From assembly GCA_024638545.1 (NCBI GenBank), contig JAHEKD010000125.1, forward strand, positions 1-5,572: a DNA stretch of 5,572 bases, given 5' to 3'. Source of the DNA: Gammaproteobacteria bacterium (GTDB taxonomy: Bacteria > Pseudomonadota > Gammaproteobacteria > Arenicellales > JAHEKD01). The notes under the pieces are model-generated. The model did not search any database, was not told where the DNA came from, and saw only the letters and a program-made list of their open reading frames with translations. Shown here piece after piece: positions 1-5,572 of the stretch (within the stretch, counting starts at the first letter, position 1; the number at the start of each line of letters is the position of its first letter). Made by a program: the position numbers and the translations under genes.

Positions 1-317
1 TTTCCGACAATCTTGAGAATCCGGCCAGTGCGCTGGATAAAAAACAGATGGCTCAACTGATTGATCCTCATATCGGCCACATTGATCAGTACCTGCAGCA
101 TTTAAAATCATTAATCTACATTAAAAATAACTTTCAACCTATTGAAATTAAAAATATAAAATTAACCTTTGCCCAAAAACAAATCGTTAATGAATTAACA
201 AACAGCCTGCAGGTACACGGATCAGGTTGCGATTCTATATTGAGCCAGGCTAAAGATGCCGGGCAACTTATCGAATTGCTCAGAGAAAAATTAAAAAACG
301 TTGAGCTTTTGGTCTAG
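1..317 (+). CDS. 3' part of an unrecognised protein gene (5' end outside window)
   Basis: The reading frame is open from base 3, with no stop before the TAG at 315-317, so at least 104 codons are visible. An ATG at 48 is possible, but the frame continues upstream of it and no good ribosome-binding site precedes it, so I treat the gene as truncated by the window edge. The visible part looks soluble and mostly helical. It is rich in Leu, Ile, Gln and Lys, with no signal peptide, membrane segment or recognisable catalytic motif. The last 25 residues look like an amphipathic helix. I do not recognise the family and propose no function. It ends 19 bases before the ATG of the SPL-like gene on the same strand, which suggests co-transcription. 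That it is a real gene is likely from the open frame and tight spacing; its identity is unknown. Confidence 0.6.
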   Translation, partial: SDNLENPASALDKKQMAQLIDPHIGHIDQYLQHLKSLIYIKNNFQPIEIKNIKLTFAQKQIVNELTNSLQVHGSGCDSILSQAKDAGQLIELLREKLKNVELLV

Positions 318-336
318 AAGCGAAATAAACTGGCAA

Positions 337-1329
337 ATGATCAATACAGTTTACATCGAGCGAGCGATTGAGACCCATCCACGCGTCCGGCAAATCCTGG
401 CGCGTTTTGATCACGCTGAAATTATTGTTTGTGACCGGTATGGAGAAATATTTAACCCCAAGGCCCAAAATTTCAGACTGCAAAAGCAAAACCCGTCGTT
501 GATCCTGGCACACAAGCATGAGGGTCATGTGCTGCCCGCACCTGAGGGCTACGGTGTTGGCAGCAGGGAAAATTATTATTTTTCCCATATGCTTAACTGT
601 ATTTACGACTGTCGCTACTGTTTTTTGCAGGGCATGTACCAATCGGCGCATTATGTCGTATTTGTCAATTTCGAAGACATGACTGATACCATTACAGCGC
701 TCTCATCTGAGCTTCATAATCAAAGACCCTGGTTTTTCTCCGGTTACGACTGTGACAGCCTGGCATTTGAGCCAGTTACCGGGTTTATGCAACACTGCCT
801 GAATGTTTTTGAACGCCTGCCGAATGCCTGTCTTGAAATAAGAACCAAAAGCACCCAGGTCAGGAGCCTGTTGAATCGACCTGCGCTTAAGAATGTCGTG
901 GTCGCATTCAGCTTTACACCCGAAGATTTTTCCAGGCGTTTCGAACACGGTGTGCCGGGTGTTCATAAACGCATAAAGGCCATGCAGATGCTGCAGTCAA
1001 GGGGTTGGAATATCGGACTAAGATTTGATCCGATGATGGCTTATCATAATTACCGAACCAGCTATAAGGCGCTGTTTGAATTAATATTTGACAAGCTGGA
1101 CGGCGAGTCGATTCACTCTGTCAGCATGGGCGAGTTCAGAATGCCGAGTGGGTTTTTTAAAAAAATCAAAAAAATATATCCGGAGGAACCTTTATTTCAT
1201 TTACATATGGAGGATACAAATGGTATGAAATCCTTTAACCGTTCGCTCGAACAATCAATGTTTGAATTTTGCACGCAGCACCTGCTGCGCTGGATACCAG
1301 AGCACAAACTGTACAACTGCTCGGTATGA
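337..1329 (+). CDS. Spore photoproduct lyase (SPL) family radical SAM protein
   Basis: Predicted radical SAM enzyme of 330 residues. Cysteines 88, 92 and 95 form the CxxxCxxC motif that binds the 4Fe-4S cluster used to cleave S-adenosylmethionine. The surrounding sequence (YYFSHMLNC, then CRYCFLQG) is typical of the SPL family. Cys139, in SGYDCDSL, lies where Bacillus SPL has its hydrogen-donating Cys141. True SPL repairs the spore photoproduct, a thymine dimer made by UV in spore DNA. This window is gammaproteobacterial, so the real substrate is uncertain; repair of a UV lesion or another nucleic-acid radical reaction is an inference. The position equivalent to Bacillus Tyr99 is Phe. I chose the ATG at 337: the family usually begins with a segment like MINTVYIERAI, and this start avoids overlapping the upstream gene. 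A TTG at 301 would add 12 residues. No strong Shine-Dalgarno precedes either start. The stop overlaps the SDR start by 4 bp. Family call firm, substrate unknown. Confidence 0.9.
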   Translation: MINTVYIERAIETHPRVRQILARFDHAEIIVCDRYGEIFNPKAQNFRLQKQNPSLILAHKHEGHVLPAPEGYGVGSRENYYFSHMLNCIYDCRYCFLQGMYQSAHYVVFVNFEDMTDTITALSSELHNQRPWFFSGYDCDSLAFEPVTGFMQHCLNVFERLPNACLEIRTKSTQVRSLLNRPALKNVVVAFSFTPEDFSRRFEHGVPGVHKRIKAMQMLQSRGWNIGLRFDPMMAYHNYRTSYKALFELIFDKLDGESIHSVSMGEFRMPSGFFKKIKKIYPEEPLFHLHMEDTNGMKSFNRSLEQSMFEFCTQHLLRWIPEHKLYNCSV

Positions 1330-2030
1330 GCTGCGTATTAGTCACAGGTGCCAGTCGTGGAATTGGAAATGCACTCGCCCGGCAATTATTAGAGCAGGGC
1401 TGGCAGGTTATTGGTACATCGAGAGATCCTGATTCGATCAAGATTACACATGCCGCATTTTCTGCTGTCGAGCTTGATCTTTGTAAAATAGCAGATGACG
1501 GTAGTGCTCTTGAGGCCCTGATTGCACGGTGCGAGAGTGTTGATGCCCTGGTGCTTAATGCAGGTGTGGGTCGCTTCGGTGGGCTTGAGGAGTTTTCGCA
1601 TCAGCAGATTGACCAGCAAATGAAGGTGAATCTGGTAGCCCAGATTCAGATTGTAAGGGCATTTATACCCGCATTTAAGCGTCGAGGCAGCGGTGATATT
1701 ATTTTTATCGGATCAGAATCAGCGATAACGGCAGGCAAACAGGGTACAGTGTACAGCGCCGCTAAATTTGGTTTGAGAGGTTTCAGTCAGTCACTCAGGT
1801 GCGAATGTGCAAGTAATGATATTCGAGTCGGGTTGATTAATCCGGGCATGGTAAACACTCATTTTTTTGATGAACTCGGATTTAAGCCCGGTCCTGATGA
1901 GGTTAACAGTATATTGCCGGAGCAGGTGGCGGATGCGGTTATGCTCATGCTCAACAGTGCGGCTAACGTTGTTTTCGATGAAATAAACCTTTCGCCTTTG
2001 AAAAAAGTGATTGTCAAAAACAGGCCTTAG
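1326..2030 (+). CDS. Short-chain dehydrogenase/reductase (SDR), probably NADP(H)-dependent
   Basis: Cytosolic Rossmann-fold oxidoreductase of 234 residues, a normal length for a classical SDR. The cofactor motif TGASRGIG is at residues 7-14, Asp51 follows the third strand, and NAG is at 78-80. The catalytic set is Asn102, Ser130, Tyr143 and Lys147 (YSAAK), with the usual 13-residue Ser-Tyr spacing; NPG follows at 172-174. Arg11 in the glycine loop and Arg33 after the second strand suggest NADP(H) rather than NAD(H). The substrate cannot be read from the sequence. The start is the ATG in the ATGA overlap with the SPL-like gene; there is no good Shine-Dalgarno, so translation is probably coupled. 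An in-frame upstream extension to 1269 would lie wholly inside the SPL-like gene and precede the Rossmann strand, so I reject it. The stop codon lies inside the left arm of an inverted repeat, so the last residues (about NRP) may come from inserted DNA. Confidence 0.93.
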   Translation: MSCVLVTGASRGIGNALARQLLEQGWQVIGTSRDPDSIKITHAAFSAVELDLCKIADDGSALEALIARCESVDALVLNAGVGRFGGLEEFSHQQIDQQMKVNLVAQIQIVRAFIPAFKRRGSGDIIFIGSESAITAGKQGTVYSAAKFGLRGFSQSLRCECASNDIRVGLINPGMVNTHFFDELGFKPGPDEVNSILPEQVADAVMLMLNSAANVVFDEINLSPLKKVIVKNRP

Positions 2031-2246
2031 CCCGCATTTCTCACCACCCTACTACTGCGACGGTCCCTTGCCACGCCCTGTGGGCATTTTACTCGCTCAG
2101 GGTCCTCGACATCGTGTCAACGATGCCTGCCGGCCCTTGTGCCGGCACCTATGCTGATAACATAATGCCGGCCTTTGGTCGTCAAACCCATACAGGCCGC
2201 ATCCTTTAACCGTCTCGCTACGAAGTCCGGTTAGAAATGCGGGCTA
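2028..2246. repeat. Inverted-repeat-bounded, highly folded element (MITE-like or IS remnant)
   Basis: The 14 bases at 2028-2041 (TAGCCCGCATTTCT) are the exact reverse complement of 2233-2246. A further pair, ACAGGC at 2020-2025 and GCCTGT at 2250-2255, extends the arms imperfectly. Inside lie several hairpins: CCCTG/CAGGG (2076-2080 with 2098-2102), CATCGT/ACGATG (2110-2115 with 2120-2125) and GCCGGCA/TGCCGGC (2141-2147 with 2166-2172), the last enclosing a TATG/CATA stem. GCCGGC at 2129-2134 could pair instead with the copy at 2141-2146. No open frame of note exists on either strand and no clear target duplication flanks the arms. The layout fits a non-autonomous mobile element, an end fragment of an insertion sequence, or a structured RNA locus. 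The structure is seen directly; the class is inference. Confidence 0.65.
2141..2172. repeat. Strong internal hairpin of the inverted-repeat element
   Basis: GCCGGCA at 2141-2147 pairs perfectly with TGCCGGC at 2166-2172. After a small bulge (CC against A), TATG at 2150-2153 pairs with CATA at 2161-2164, leaving the 7-base loop CTGATAA. There is no T-run on either side, so it is not an ordinary intrinsic terminator. It is the most stable single fold in the element. Confidence 0.6.
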
Positions 2247-2460
2247 GCAGCCTGTCGGACTGGACTCGTCATATTTTTCCTAAACCTGATCTAACAGCTT
2301 TTTCCTAAATATTGCCTATCTGCCGTTATTGCCATTCCGTCTTTGCAATTAATACCTTATTAAGCCTTATATGACCAACCTATCCAACGTTGTTCCGGCT
2401 ATTGTCCCAATATTAGGCCTGCATGCGTGTGTGTAACCGCTTACAGCTATATGGGAATTC
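2247..2460. other. Non-coding AT-rich stretch, no gene seen
   Basis: No convincing coding region lies here on either strand; the longest ATG frame I noted is 21 codons (2371-2436), without a ribosome-binding site or family resemblance. The 11-base word TTTTTCCTAAA occurs at 2274-2284 and again at 2299-2309, a 25-base period. The sequence directly right of the inverted-repeat element could still belong to the same inserted DNA, but no boundary is visible. Confidence 0.5.
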
Positions 2461-2465
2461 TTGGG

Positions 2466-2516
2466 GGAGAGACCACGGTTTTGAGCGTCAAATCGGAACT
2501 TCACCGTGGTCTGTCC
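2466..2516. repeat. REP-like long hairpin
   Basis: AGACCACGGT at 2470-2479 is perfectly complementary to ACCGTGGTCT at 2503-2512. Past one mismatch, GGA pairs with TCC, giving a 14-position stem with 13 pairs. The 23-base loop holds a smaller hairpin, TTTGA/TCAAA (2480-2484 with 2488-2492). The motif resembles repeated extragenic palindromes of the kind associated with Y1 (REP-associated) transposases, which is from memory and not verified. No transposase gene is in the window. The absence of a T-tract argues against a terminator. Confidence 0.5.
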
Positions 2517-2667
2517 TTTCCTGGGTCAAGTCGGAAGTAAATCGTTGTCCGTTCCCCGTTATTGCGAATGTTACAGGCAACAGGTGATTATTTTACTCCA
2601 GACCACAGCTGCCATCGGCAAATACTCAAATATATACAGATCAGTGTAAATAATGTCCCCGAAACTA

Positions 2668-2696
2668 TTGAATACTTAAGGAAAAATGACTAGAAT
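2668..2696 (+). promoter_or_regulatory. Sigma70-type promoter of the initiator tRNA / rimP-nusA-infB operon
   Basis: TTGAAT at 2668-2673 (-35, consensus TTGACA) and TAGAAT at 2691-2696 (-10, consensus TATAAT) are separated by exactly 17 bases. The predicted transcription start near 2703 leaves a leader of about 8 bases before the tRNA. The region just upstream (about 2620-2655) is AT-rich and could act as an UP element, as at many stable-RNA promoters. This is the only good promoter seen before the tRNA, so it probably also drives the downstream genes by read-through. Confidence 0.75.
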
Positions 2697-2710
2697 ACGC
2701 TACTCGCTGT

Positions 2711-2787
<77 letters not shown>

Positions 2788-2811
2788 AATTCAGGCGAAA
2801 AAATGACTACG

Positions 2812-2836
2812 ACCCCGCGGATCAGGCGGGGTTTTT
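2812..2836 (+). terminator. Intrinsic terminator after tRNA-fMet
   Basis: ACCCCGC at 2812-2818 pairs with GCGGGGT at 2826-2832 around the loop GGATCAG, followed by a T-run to 2836. It sits 24 bases after the tRNA and is a classic intrinsic terminator. It would set tRNA apart from mRNA levels, with the operon genes reached by read-through. Confidence 0.88.
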
Positions 2837-2868
2837 GCTTGTAATATAAAGCGTGTTTTTAAAATAGC

Positions 2869-2893
2869 TAAAACAGCTGTGACAGCTGTTTTA
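2869..2893. terminator. Second hairpin in the rimP leader (possible bidirectional terminator)
   Basis: TAAAACAGCTG at 2869-2879 and CAGCTGTTTTA at 2883-2893 form a perfect 11-bp stem with the 3-base loop TGA. The arms are A-rich on the 5' side and T-rich on the 3' side, so the fold could act as a terminator on either strand, but the T-tract lies within the stem and nothing follows it. An attenuator or protein-binding role is equally possible. Confidence 0.5.
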
Positions 2894-2906
2894 TGTCAGG
2901 AAATAG

Positions 2907-2928
2907 TGGGCTGATGCCCATTTTTTTT
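2907..2928 (+). terminator. Third hairpin plus T8 tract upstream of rimP
   Basis: TGGGC at 2907-2911 pairs with GCCCA at 2916-2920 around TGAT, followed directly by eight T residues (2921-2928). The stem is short, but the hairpin plus unbroken T8 is the intrinsic-terminator pattern. It ends 24 bases before the chosen rimP start and argues that transcripts are attenuated before rimP. Confidence 0.65.
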
Positions 2929-2952
2929 GTACTGTTTAGTTGGATTGATGTA

Positions 2953-3396
2953 TTGAATATTGAGCAAATTGTTGAATCGGTTGCAGTTTCACTGGGCTAC
3001 GAAGTAGTCAAGGTGGAGTTTGTGCCGCAAAAAAAGAGCTCAATACTGAGAGTCTACATTGACAGTGAAGAAGGCATAACGATCGAGGACTGCGAAAAGG
3101 TATCGCGGCAGATCAGTGCTGTAATGGATGTTGAAGATCCAATTGCGAGTCGCTATACCCTTGAAGTTTCCTCCCCTGGGATTTACAGGCCATTGGTTAA
3201 ACCCGAGCATTTCGAGAGATTTTGCGGGCAGAGAGTGAAAGTTTCGACTCACAATTTATATCTGGGTCGTAAACGATTTGCCGGTCAATTGACCGAAGTC
3301 AGTGATACAGGAATTGTTGTCGAGGTTGATGGCGAAGCCTATGACTTGCCATTTAATGATATTAATGACGCCAAGTTATTCCCTGAATGGACCTGA
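2953..3396 (+). CDS. rimP: Ribosome maturation factor RimP
   Basis: RimP acts in the cytoplasm in late assembly of the 30S ribosomal subunit. The 147-residue product is close to the 150 of E. coli and aligns along its whole length. Family landmarks are LGYEVVKVEF near the start, LRVYID at 32-37, the DVEDPI segment, LEVSSPG at 70-76 and RPL at 79-81. The C-terminal part is the SH3-like domain. I chose the TTG at 2953, which gives MNIEQIVESV and matches the E. coli N-terminus. An in-frame ATG at 2893 would add 20 residues, many hydrophobic (PIFFVLFSW), and its DNA is occupied by the terminator-like hairpins, so I reject it; the ATG at 2914 has the same problem. The Shine-Dalgarno is weak (GGA at 2942-2944). 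nusA follows after 28 bases. The family call is firm; the start is moderately sure. Confidence 0.93.
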   Translation: MNIEQIVESVAVSLGYEVVKVEFVPQKKSSILRVYIDSEEGITIEDCEKVSRQISAVMDVEDPIASRYTLEVSSPGIYRPLVKPEHFERFCGQRVKVSTHNLYLGRKRFAGQLTEVSDTGIVVEVDGEAYDLPFNDINDAKLFPEWT

Positions 3397-3411
3397 CGTG
3401 AGTAATTTTTG

Positions 3412-3418
3412 ACGGAGT
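3412..3418 (+). promoter_or_regulatory. Ribosome-binding site of nusA
   Basis: ACGGAGT carries the core GGAG (3414-3417), 7 bases before the ATG at 3425. This is a good Shine-Dalgarno and fixes the nusA start. Confidence 0.75.
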
Positions 3419-3424
3419 TGAGCA

Positions 3425-4900
3425 ATGAACAACAGTGATATTTTATTAATGGCAGAAGTGGTATCCAGAGAAAAATCTCTGGATAAAGATATCATTTTTG
3501 AAGCTATTGAAGCTGCATTAGCGACGGCAACTCGTAAGCGAAGTAAAAAAAATATTGAAGTACGGGTCGCAATCGAGCGCAATTCCGGTGACTATGAGGC
3601 CTTTCGCCAATGGGAAATTATTGCCGATGATGAAGAGATGACAAATCCAGATGCACAGATGTTTCTGACTGATGCACGCAAGCATTCTGAAGAACTGAAC
3701 ATCGGTGATATTATTGAAGAACCGATGGAAGCAGTGGTATTCGGCCGTATCGCAGCACAGGCGGCCAAGCAGGTTATTATTCAAAAAGTTCGGGAAGCCG
3801 AACGCAATCAGGTTGTTGTTGAATTTCAAAAACACCTGGGTGAGCTAGTGTCAGGGACCGTTAAACGGATGGAGCGCGACGGTGCGATTGTTGATATCAA
3901 CGGCGTGGAAACACTGTTAAAAAGATCGTCAATGATTCCTCGCGAGGCGTTGCGCAAGGGTGATCGAATTCGAGCACTCGTGCATGAGATAAATCCGGAG
4001 GCGCGCGGCATACAAATCTTCCTCGATCGTATCAGCACGCGCTTCCTGATTGAGCTGTTCAAGCTTGAAGTGCCGGAAGCGAGTGAGGGCTATCTTGAAA
4101 TTAAGAGTGGTGCCCGGGATCCAGGATCGCGTGCGAAAGTATCCGTGTATTCATTTGATCCGAAAATTGATCCGATCGGTGCCTGTGTCGGTATTCGTGG
4201 TGCGCGGGTTCAGAGTGTTTCCAATGAGATCGGTGGCGAACGTGTTGATATAATTCAATGGTCCGAGGATCCGGCACAATTTGTAATCAACTCACTGGCT
4301 CCTGCTGAAGTTGAATCGATTGTGATCGATGAGGACACGCATTCGATTGATGTCATTGTTGATGAGTCCCAGCTATCCCAGGCCATCGGTAAAAATGGCC
4401 AGAATGTTAAATTGGCGAGTGAATTATGCGGTTGGGACATCAATATACTAACCAATGACCAGGCAGTAGAAAAAGCCGAGGGCGAAGAGGCGGAAGCGCG
4501 AAGCAAGTTAATGAGGCTTCTGGATATAGATGAAGAAATAGCCGGCATCCTGGTGCAGGAAGGATTTACTTCGCTTGAAGAAGTTGCCTATGTGCCGAAA
4601 CAGGAGTTGTTGGATATAGAAGAGTTCGATGAGGAACTGGTGGAAGTACTGCGAAACCGGGCCGAAGATGCTCTATTAATCCAGTCTGCATCAGCCAGTG
4701 CGGCTGAAGCAGAAAAAGATCTAATGAATCTGGAAGGCATGGATGAAGAAACAGCGGCAAAACTCAAAGCCCATGATGTTACAGATTCTGAAGAATTAGC
4801 AGATTTTGCAACAGATGAATTACTCGAAATCTTACCGGAACTTGGCGAAGAAAAAGCCAGTGCCTTAATCATGAAAGCCAGAGAACCCTGGTTTAAGTAA
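3425..4900 (+). CDS. nusA: Transcription termination/antitermination factor NusA
   Basis: NusA binds RNA polymerase, lengthens pauses and assists intrinsic termination, rho-dependent control and rRNA antitermination. The 491-residue protein matches E. coli NusA (495) from end to end. Domains in order: N-terminal polymerase-binding domain (about 1-130, with ALATATRKR at 31-39), S1 RNA-binding domain (about 137-200), KH1 (with [12 protein letters not shown] at 252-263, loop GIRG 256-259) and KH2 (loop GKNG 322-325). Two acidic helix-hairpin-helix repeats follow, AR1 (about 364-418) and AR2 (about 432-490). In E. coli, AR2 contacts the polymerase alpha C-terminal domain and masks the RNA-binding surface. 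AR1 and AR2 are related to each other, an old internal duplication. The key glycines of both KH loops are present. It lies between rimP and infB as in E. coli, where NusA regulates its own operon; the stacked leader terminators are plausible targets. Confidence 0.98.
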   Translation: MNNSDILLMAEVVSREKSLDKDIIFEAIEAALATATRKRSKKNIEVRVAIERNSGDYEAFRQWEIIADDEEMTNPDAQMFLTDARKHSEELNIGDIIEEPMEAVVFGRIAAQAAKQVIIQKVREAERNQVVVEFQKHLGELVSGTVKRMERDGAIVDINGVETLLKRSSMIPREALRKGDRIRALVHEINPEARGIQIFLDRISTRFLIELFKLEVPEASEGYLEIKSGARDPGSRAKVSVYSFDPKIDPIGACVGIRGARVQSVSNEIGGERVDIIQWSEDPAQFVINSLAPAEVESIVIDEDTHSIDVIVDESQLSQAIGKNGQNVKLASELCGWDINILTNDQAVEKAEGEEAEARSKLMRLLDIDEEIAGILVQEGFTSLEEVAYVPKQELLDIEEFDEELVEVLRNRAEDALLIQSASASAAEAEKDLMNLEGMDEETAAKLKAHDVTDSEELADFATDELLEILPELGEEKASALIMKAREPWFK

Positions 4901-4928
4901 GGTATATCAATAGGGGTATATCAATAGG
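4901..4928 (+). repeat. Perfect 14-bp tandem duplication between nusA and infB
   Basis: GGTATATCAATAGG occurs twice, head to tail, at 4901-4914 and 4915-4928, directly after the nusA stop and nearly filling the 37-base gap. The AGG ending the second copy (4926-4928) is the likely infB Shine-Dalgarno, 9 bases before the ATG. The copy junction makes a second, stronger purine run, AGGGG at 4912-4916, which is too far upstream to act directly on the start. Confidence 0.85.
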
Positions 4929-4937
4929 TGTTGAACC

Positions 4938-5572
4938 ATGACTGAAGTATTAATTAAAATTTTTGCCAACCAGATTAAACTGCCGCCTGAACAGTTGCTT
5001 AAGCAGCTGGATGATGCCGGCGTGGTTGGGAAAAACGATGTCAACGATACGTTGAACGAAATCGAGATGCGAAAGCTGTTGTCTCACTTGCGTAAAGCCG
5101 CAAAACCCGAGGTAAAATCTGAACCGCTGTCAACGCGCAGAAAGATCACATTAAAATCGCGATTGACTAATAATCTGAAACAGCGAACGAAAGCAGGATC
5201 ATCAAAAACTGTCCAGGTTGAGGTCAAGAAAAAGCGTACTTTTGTCCGTGAGCCTGAAATTGTCGAAGAAGCTGTTATTGAAGAGCAGTCGGTTATCGAG
5301 CCAGATCAAATCCAGGCCGAAAAAGAGCAGGCTGGCGCAGCGGATAAGCAGGATACTGCACCCCAGGCAGTTGACCAGATTGCGGCCGGTGAAGAGATTT
5401 CCTCGTCTGACATAGTGTCAGAATCTGAACCTGTGCAAACTGCAGACACCAGTGAAGCGGTTGATAAGCAAACAGCTGATACCCGGCAAAAAGTTCAGTC
5501 CACAGATGAAGCGGACCAGGACGCTGGCGTTGATGTAAAAGCGCAGGAATCTGTTGATGAAAAGTCAGTAAA
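4938..5572 (+). CDS. infB: Translation initiation factor IF2, N-terminal part (3' end outside window)
   Basis: IF2 is the GTPase that brings formyl-Met-tRNA to the 30S subunit and promotes subunit joining. The frame runs open from the ATG at 4938 to the window end, 211 full codons. Residues 1-55 resemble the small N-terminal domain of gammaproteobacterial IF2 (MTEVLIKIFA, with KQLDDAG). KTVQVEVKKKRTFV at 90-103 matches the conserved E. coli segment KSVQIEVRKKRTFV. After about residue 105 the chain becomes a Glu-, Asp-, Gln- and Ala-rich low-complexity linker, which varies freely in this family. The GTPase domain and tRNA-binding C-terminal domains lie beyond the window, so their integrity cannot be judged. 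The start is supported by the family N-terminus and by an AGG 9 bases upstream. Placement after nusA is the standard operon order. Confidence 0.96.
   Translation, partial: MTEVLIKIFANQIKLPPEQLLKQLDDAGVVGKNDVNDTLNEIEMRKLLSHLRKAAKPEVKSEPLSTRRKITLKSRLTNNLKQRTKAGSSKTVQVEVKKKRTFVREPEIVEEAVIEEQSVIEPDQIQAEKEQAGAADKQDTAPQAVDQIAAGEEISSSDIVSESEPVQTADTSEAVDKQTADTRQKVQSTDEADQDAGVDVKAQESVDEKSV

Noticed and set aside
301..336. TTG start at 301 for the SPL-like gene
   Set aside because: It overlaps the upstream gene, lacks a Shine-Dalgarno, and the family N-terminus fits the ATG at 337.
1269..1325. Upstream in-frame start of the SDR at 1269
   Set aside because: It lies inside the SPL-like coding region; the Rossmann strand begins right after the ATG at 1326.
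2028..2246. Integron attC site
   Set aside because: The arms do not fit the RYYYAAC/GTTRRRY core sites, the length exceeds usual attC sites, and no integrase or cassette array is present.
2371..2436. 21-codon ORF in the non-coding stretch
   Set aside because: There is no ribosome-binding site, no family resemblance, and it is short enough to occur by chance.
2839..2866. Second promoter between the first two leader hairpins (TTGTAA and AAAATA)
   Set aside because: The -10 match is poor and AT-rich leader DNA gives such matches by chance.
2893..2952. N-terminal extension of RimP from ATG 2893 (or ATG 2914)
   Set aside because: The extension is hydrophobic, has no counterpart in RimP, and its DNA forms terminator-like hairpins.
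4255..4872. Minus-strand ORFs rich in Ser opposite nusA
   Set aside because: They are antisense shadows of the acidic NusA C-terminal repeats, with no start signals or family resemblance.
5218..5415. Lys/Arg/Ser-rich ORF overlapping infB
   Set aside because: It is a frame shadow of the acidic, low-complexity IF2 linker; the infB frame is conserved and continuous.

Overview
The window reads as a chromosomal segment of a gammaproteobacterium with moderate GC content. The strongest evidence is the order initiator tRNA-fMet, rimP, nusA, infB on the + strand. This is the conserved metY-rimP-nusA-infB transcription/translation operon known from E. coli. The NusA has the two C-terminal acidic repeats typical of this class, and the IF2 N-terminus is of the long gammaproteobacterial type. 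Species cannot be fixed from the sequence.

Layout. (1) Positions 1-317: the 3' end of an unrecognised gene. (2) 337-1329: a radical SAM protein of the spore photoproduct lyase (SPL) family. (3) 1326-2030: a classical short-chain dehydrogenase/reductase (SDR), overlapping the SPL-like gene by 4 bp (ATGA). These three run in one direction with tiny gaps and probably form one transcription unit; a link to light or UV damage is an inference from the SPL family. (4) 2031-2710: about 680 bp without a convincing gene. It holds a strongly folded element bounded by a perfect 14-bp inverted repeat whose left arm contains the SDR stop codon, a short AT-rich stretch with an 11-bp direct repeat, a REP-like hairpin, and the tRNA promoter. 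(5) 2711-2787: initiator tRNA with an unusual U1/U72 mismatch. (6) 2788-2952: a leader with three consecutive hairpins, at least two of them terminator-like. (7) 2953-3396 rimP, 3425-4900 nusA and 4938 to the window end infB (5' part only). The nusA-infB gap holds a perfect 14-bp tandem duplication that reaches the infB ribosome-binding region.

How the parts work together. The second half encodes core gene expression: the initiator tRNA and IF2 start translation, RimP matures the 30S subunit, and NusA controls RNA polymerase pausing and termination. In E. coli this operon is controlled by termination and read-through after metY and by NusA itself; the stacked terminators here fit that scheme. 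The first half is an accessory cassette beside the core operon, separated from it by repeat-rich DNA.

No wholly new system was found. The best leads are the inverted-repeat element fused to the SDR stop, the replaced tyrosine in the SPL-like enzyme, the U1/U72 initiator tRNA and the triple-hairpin leader.
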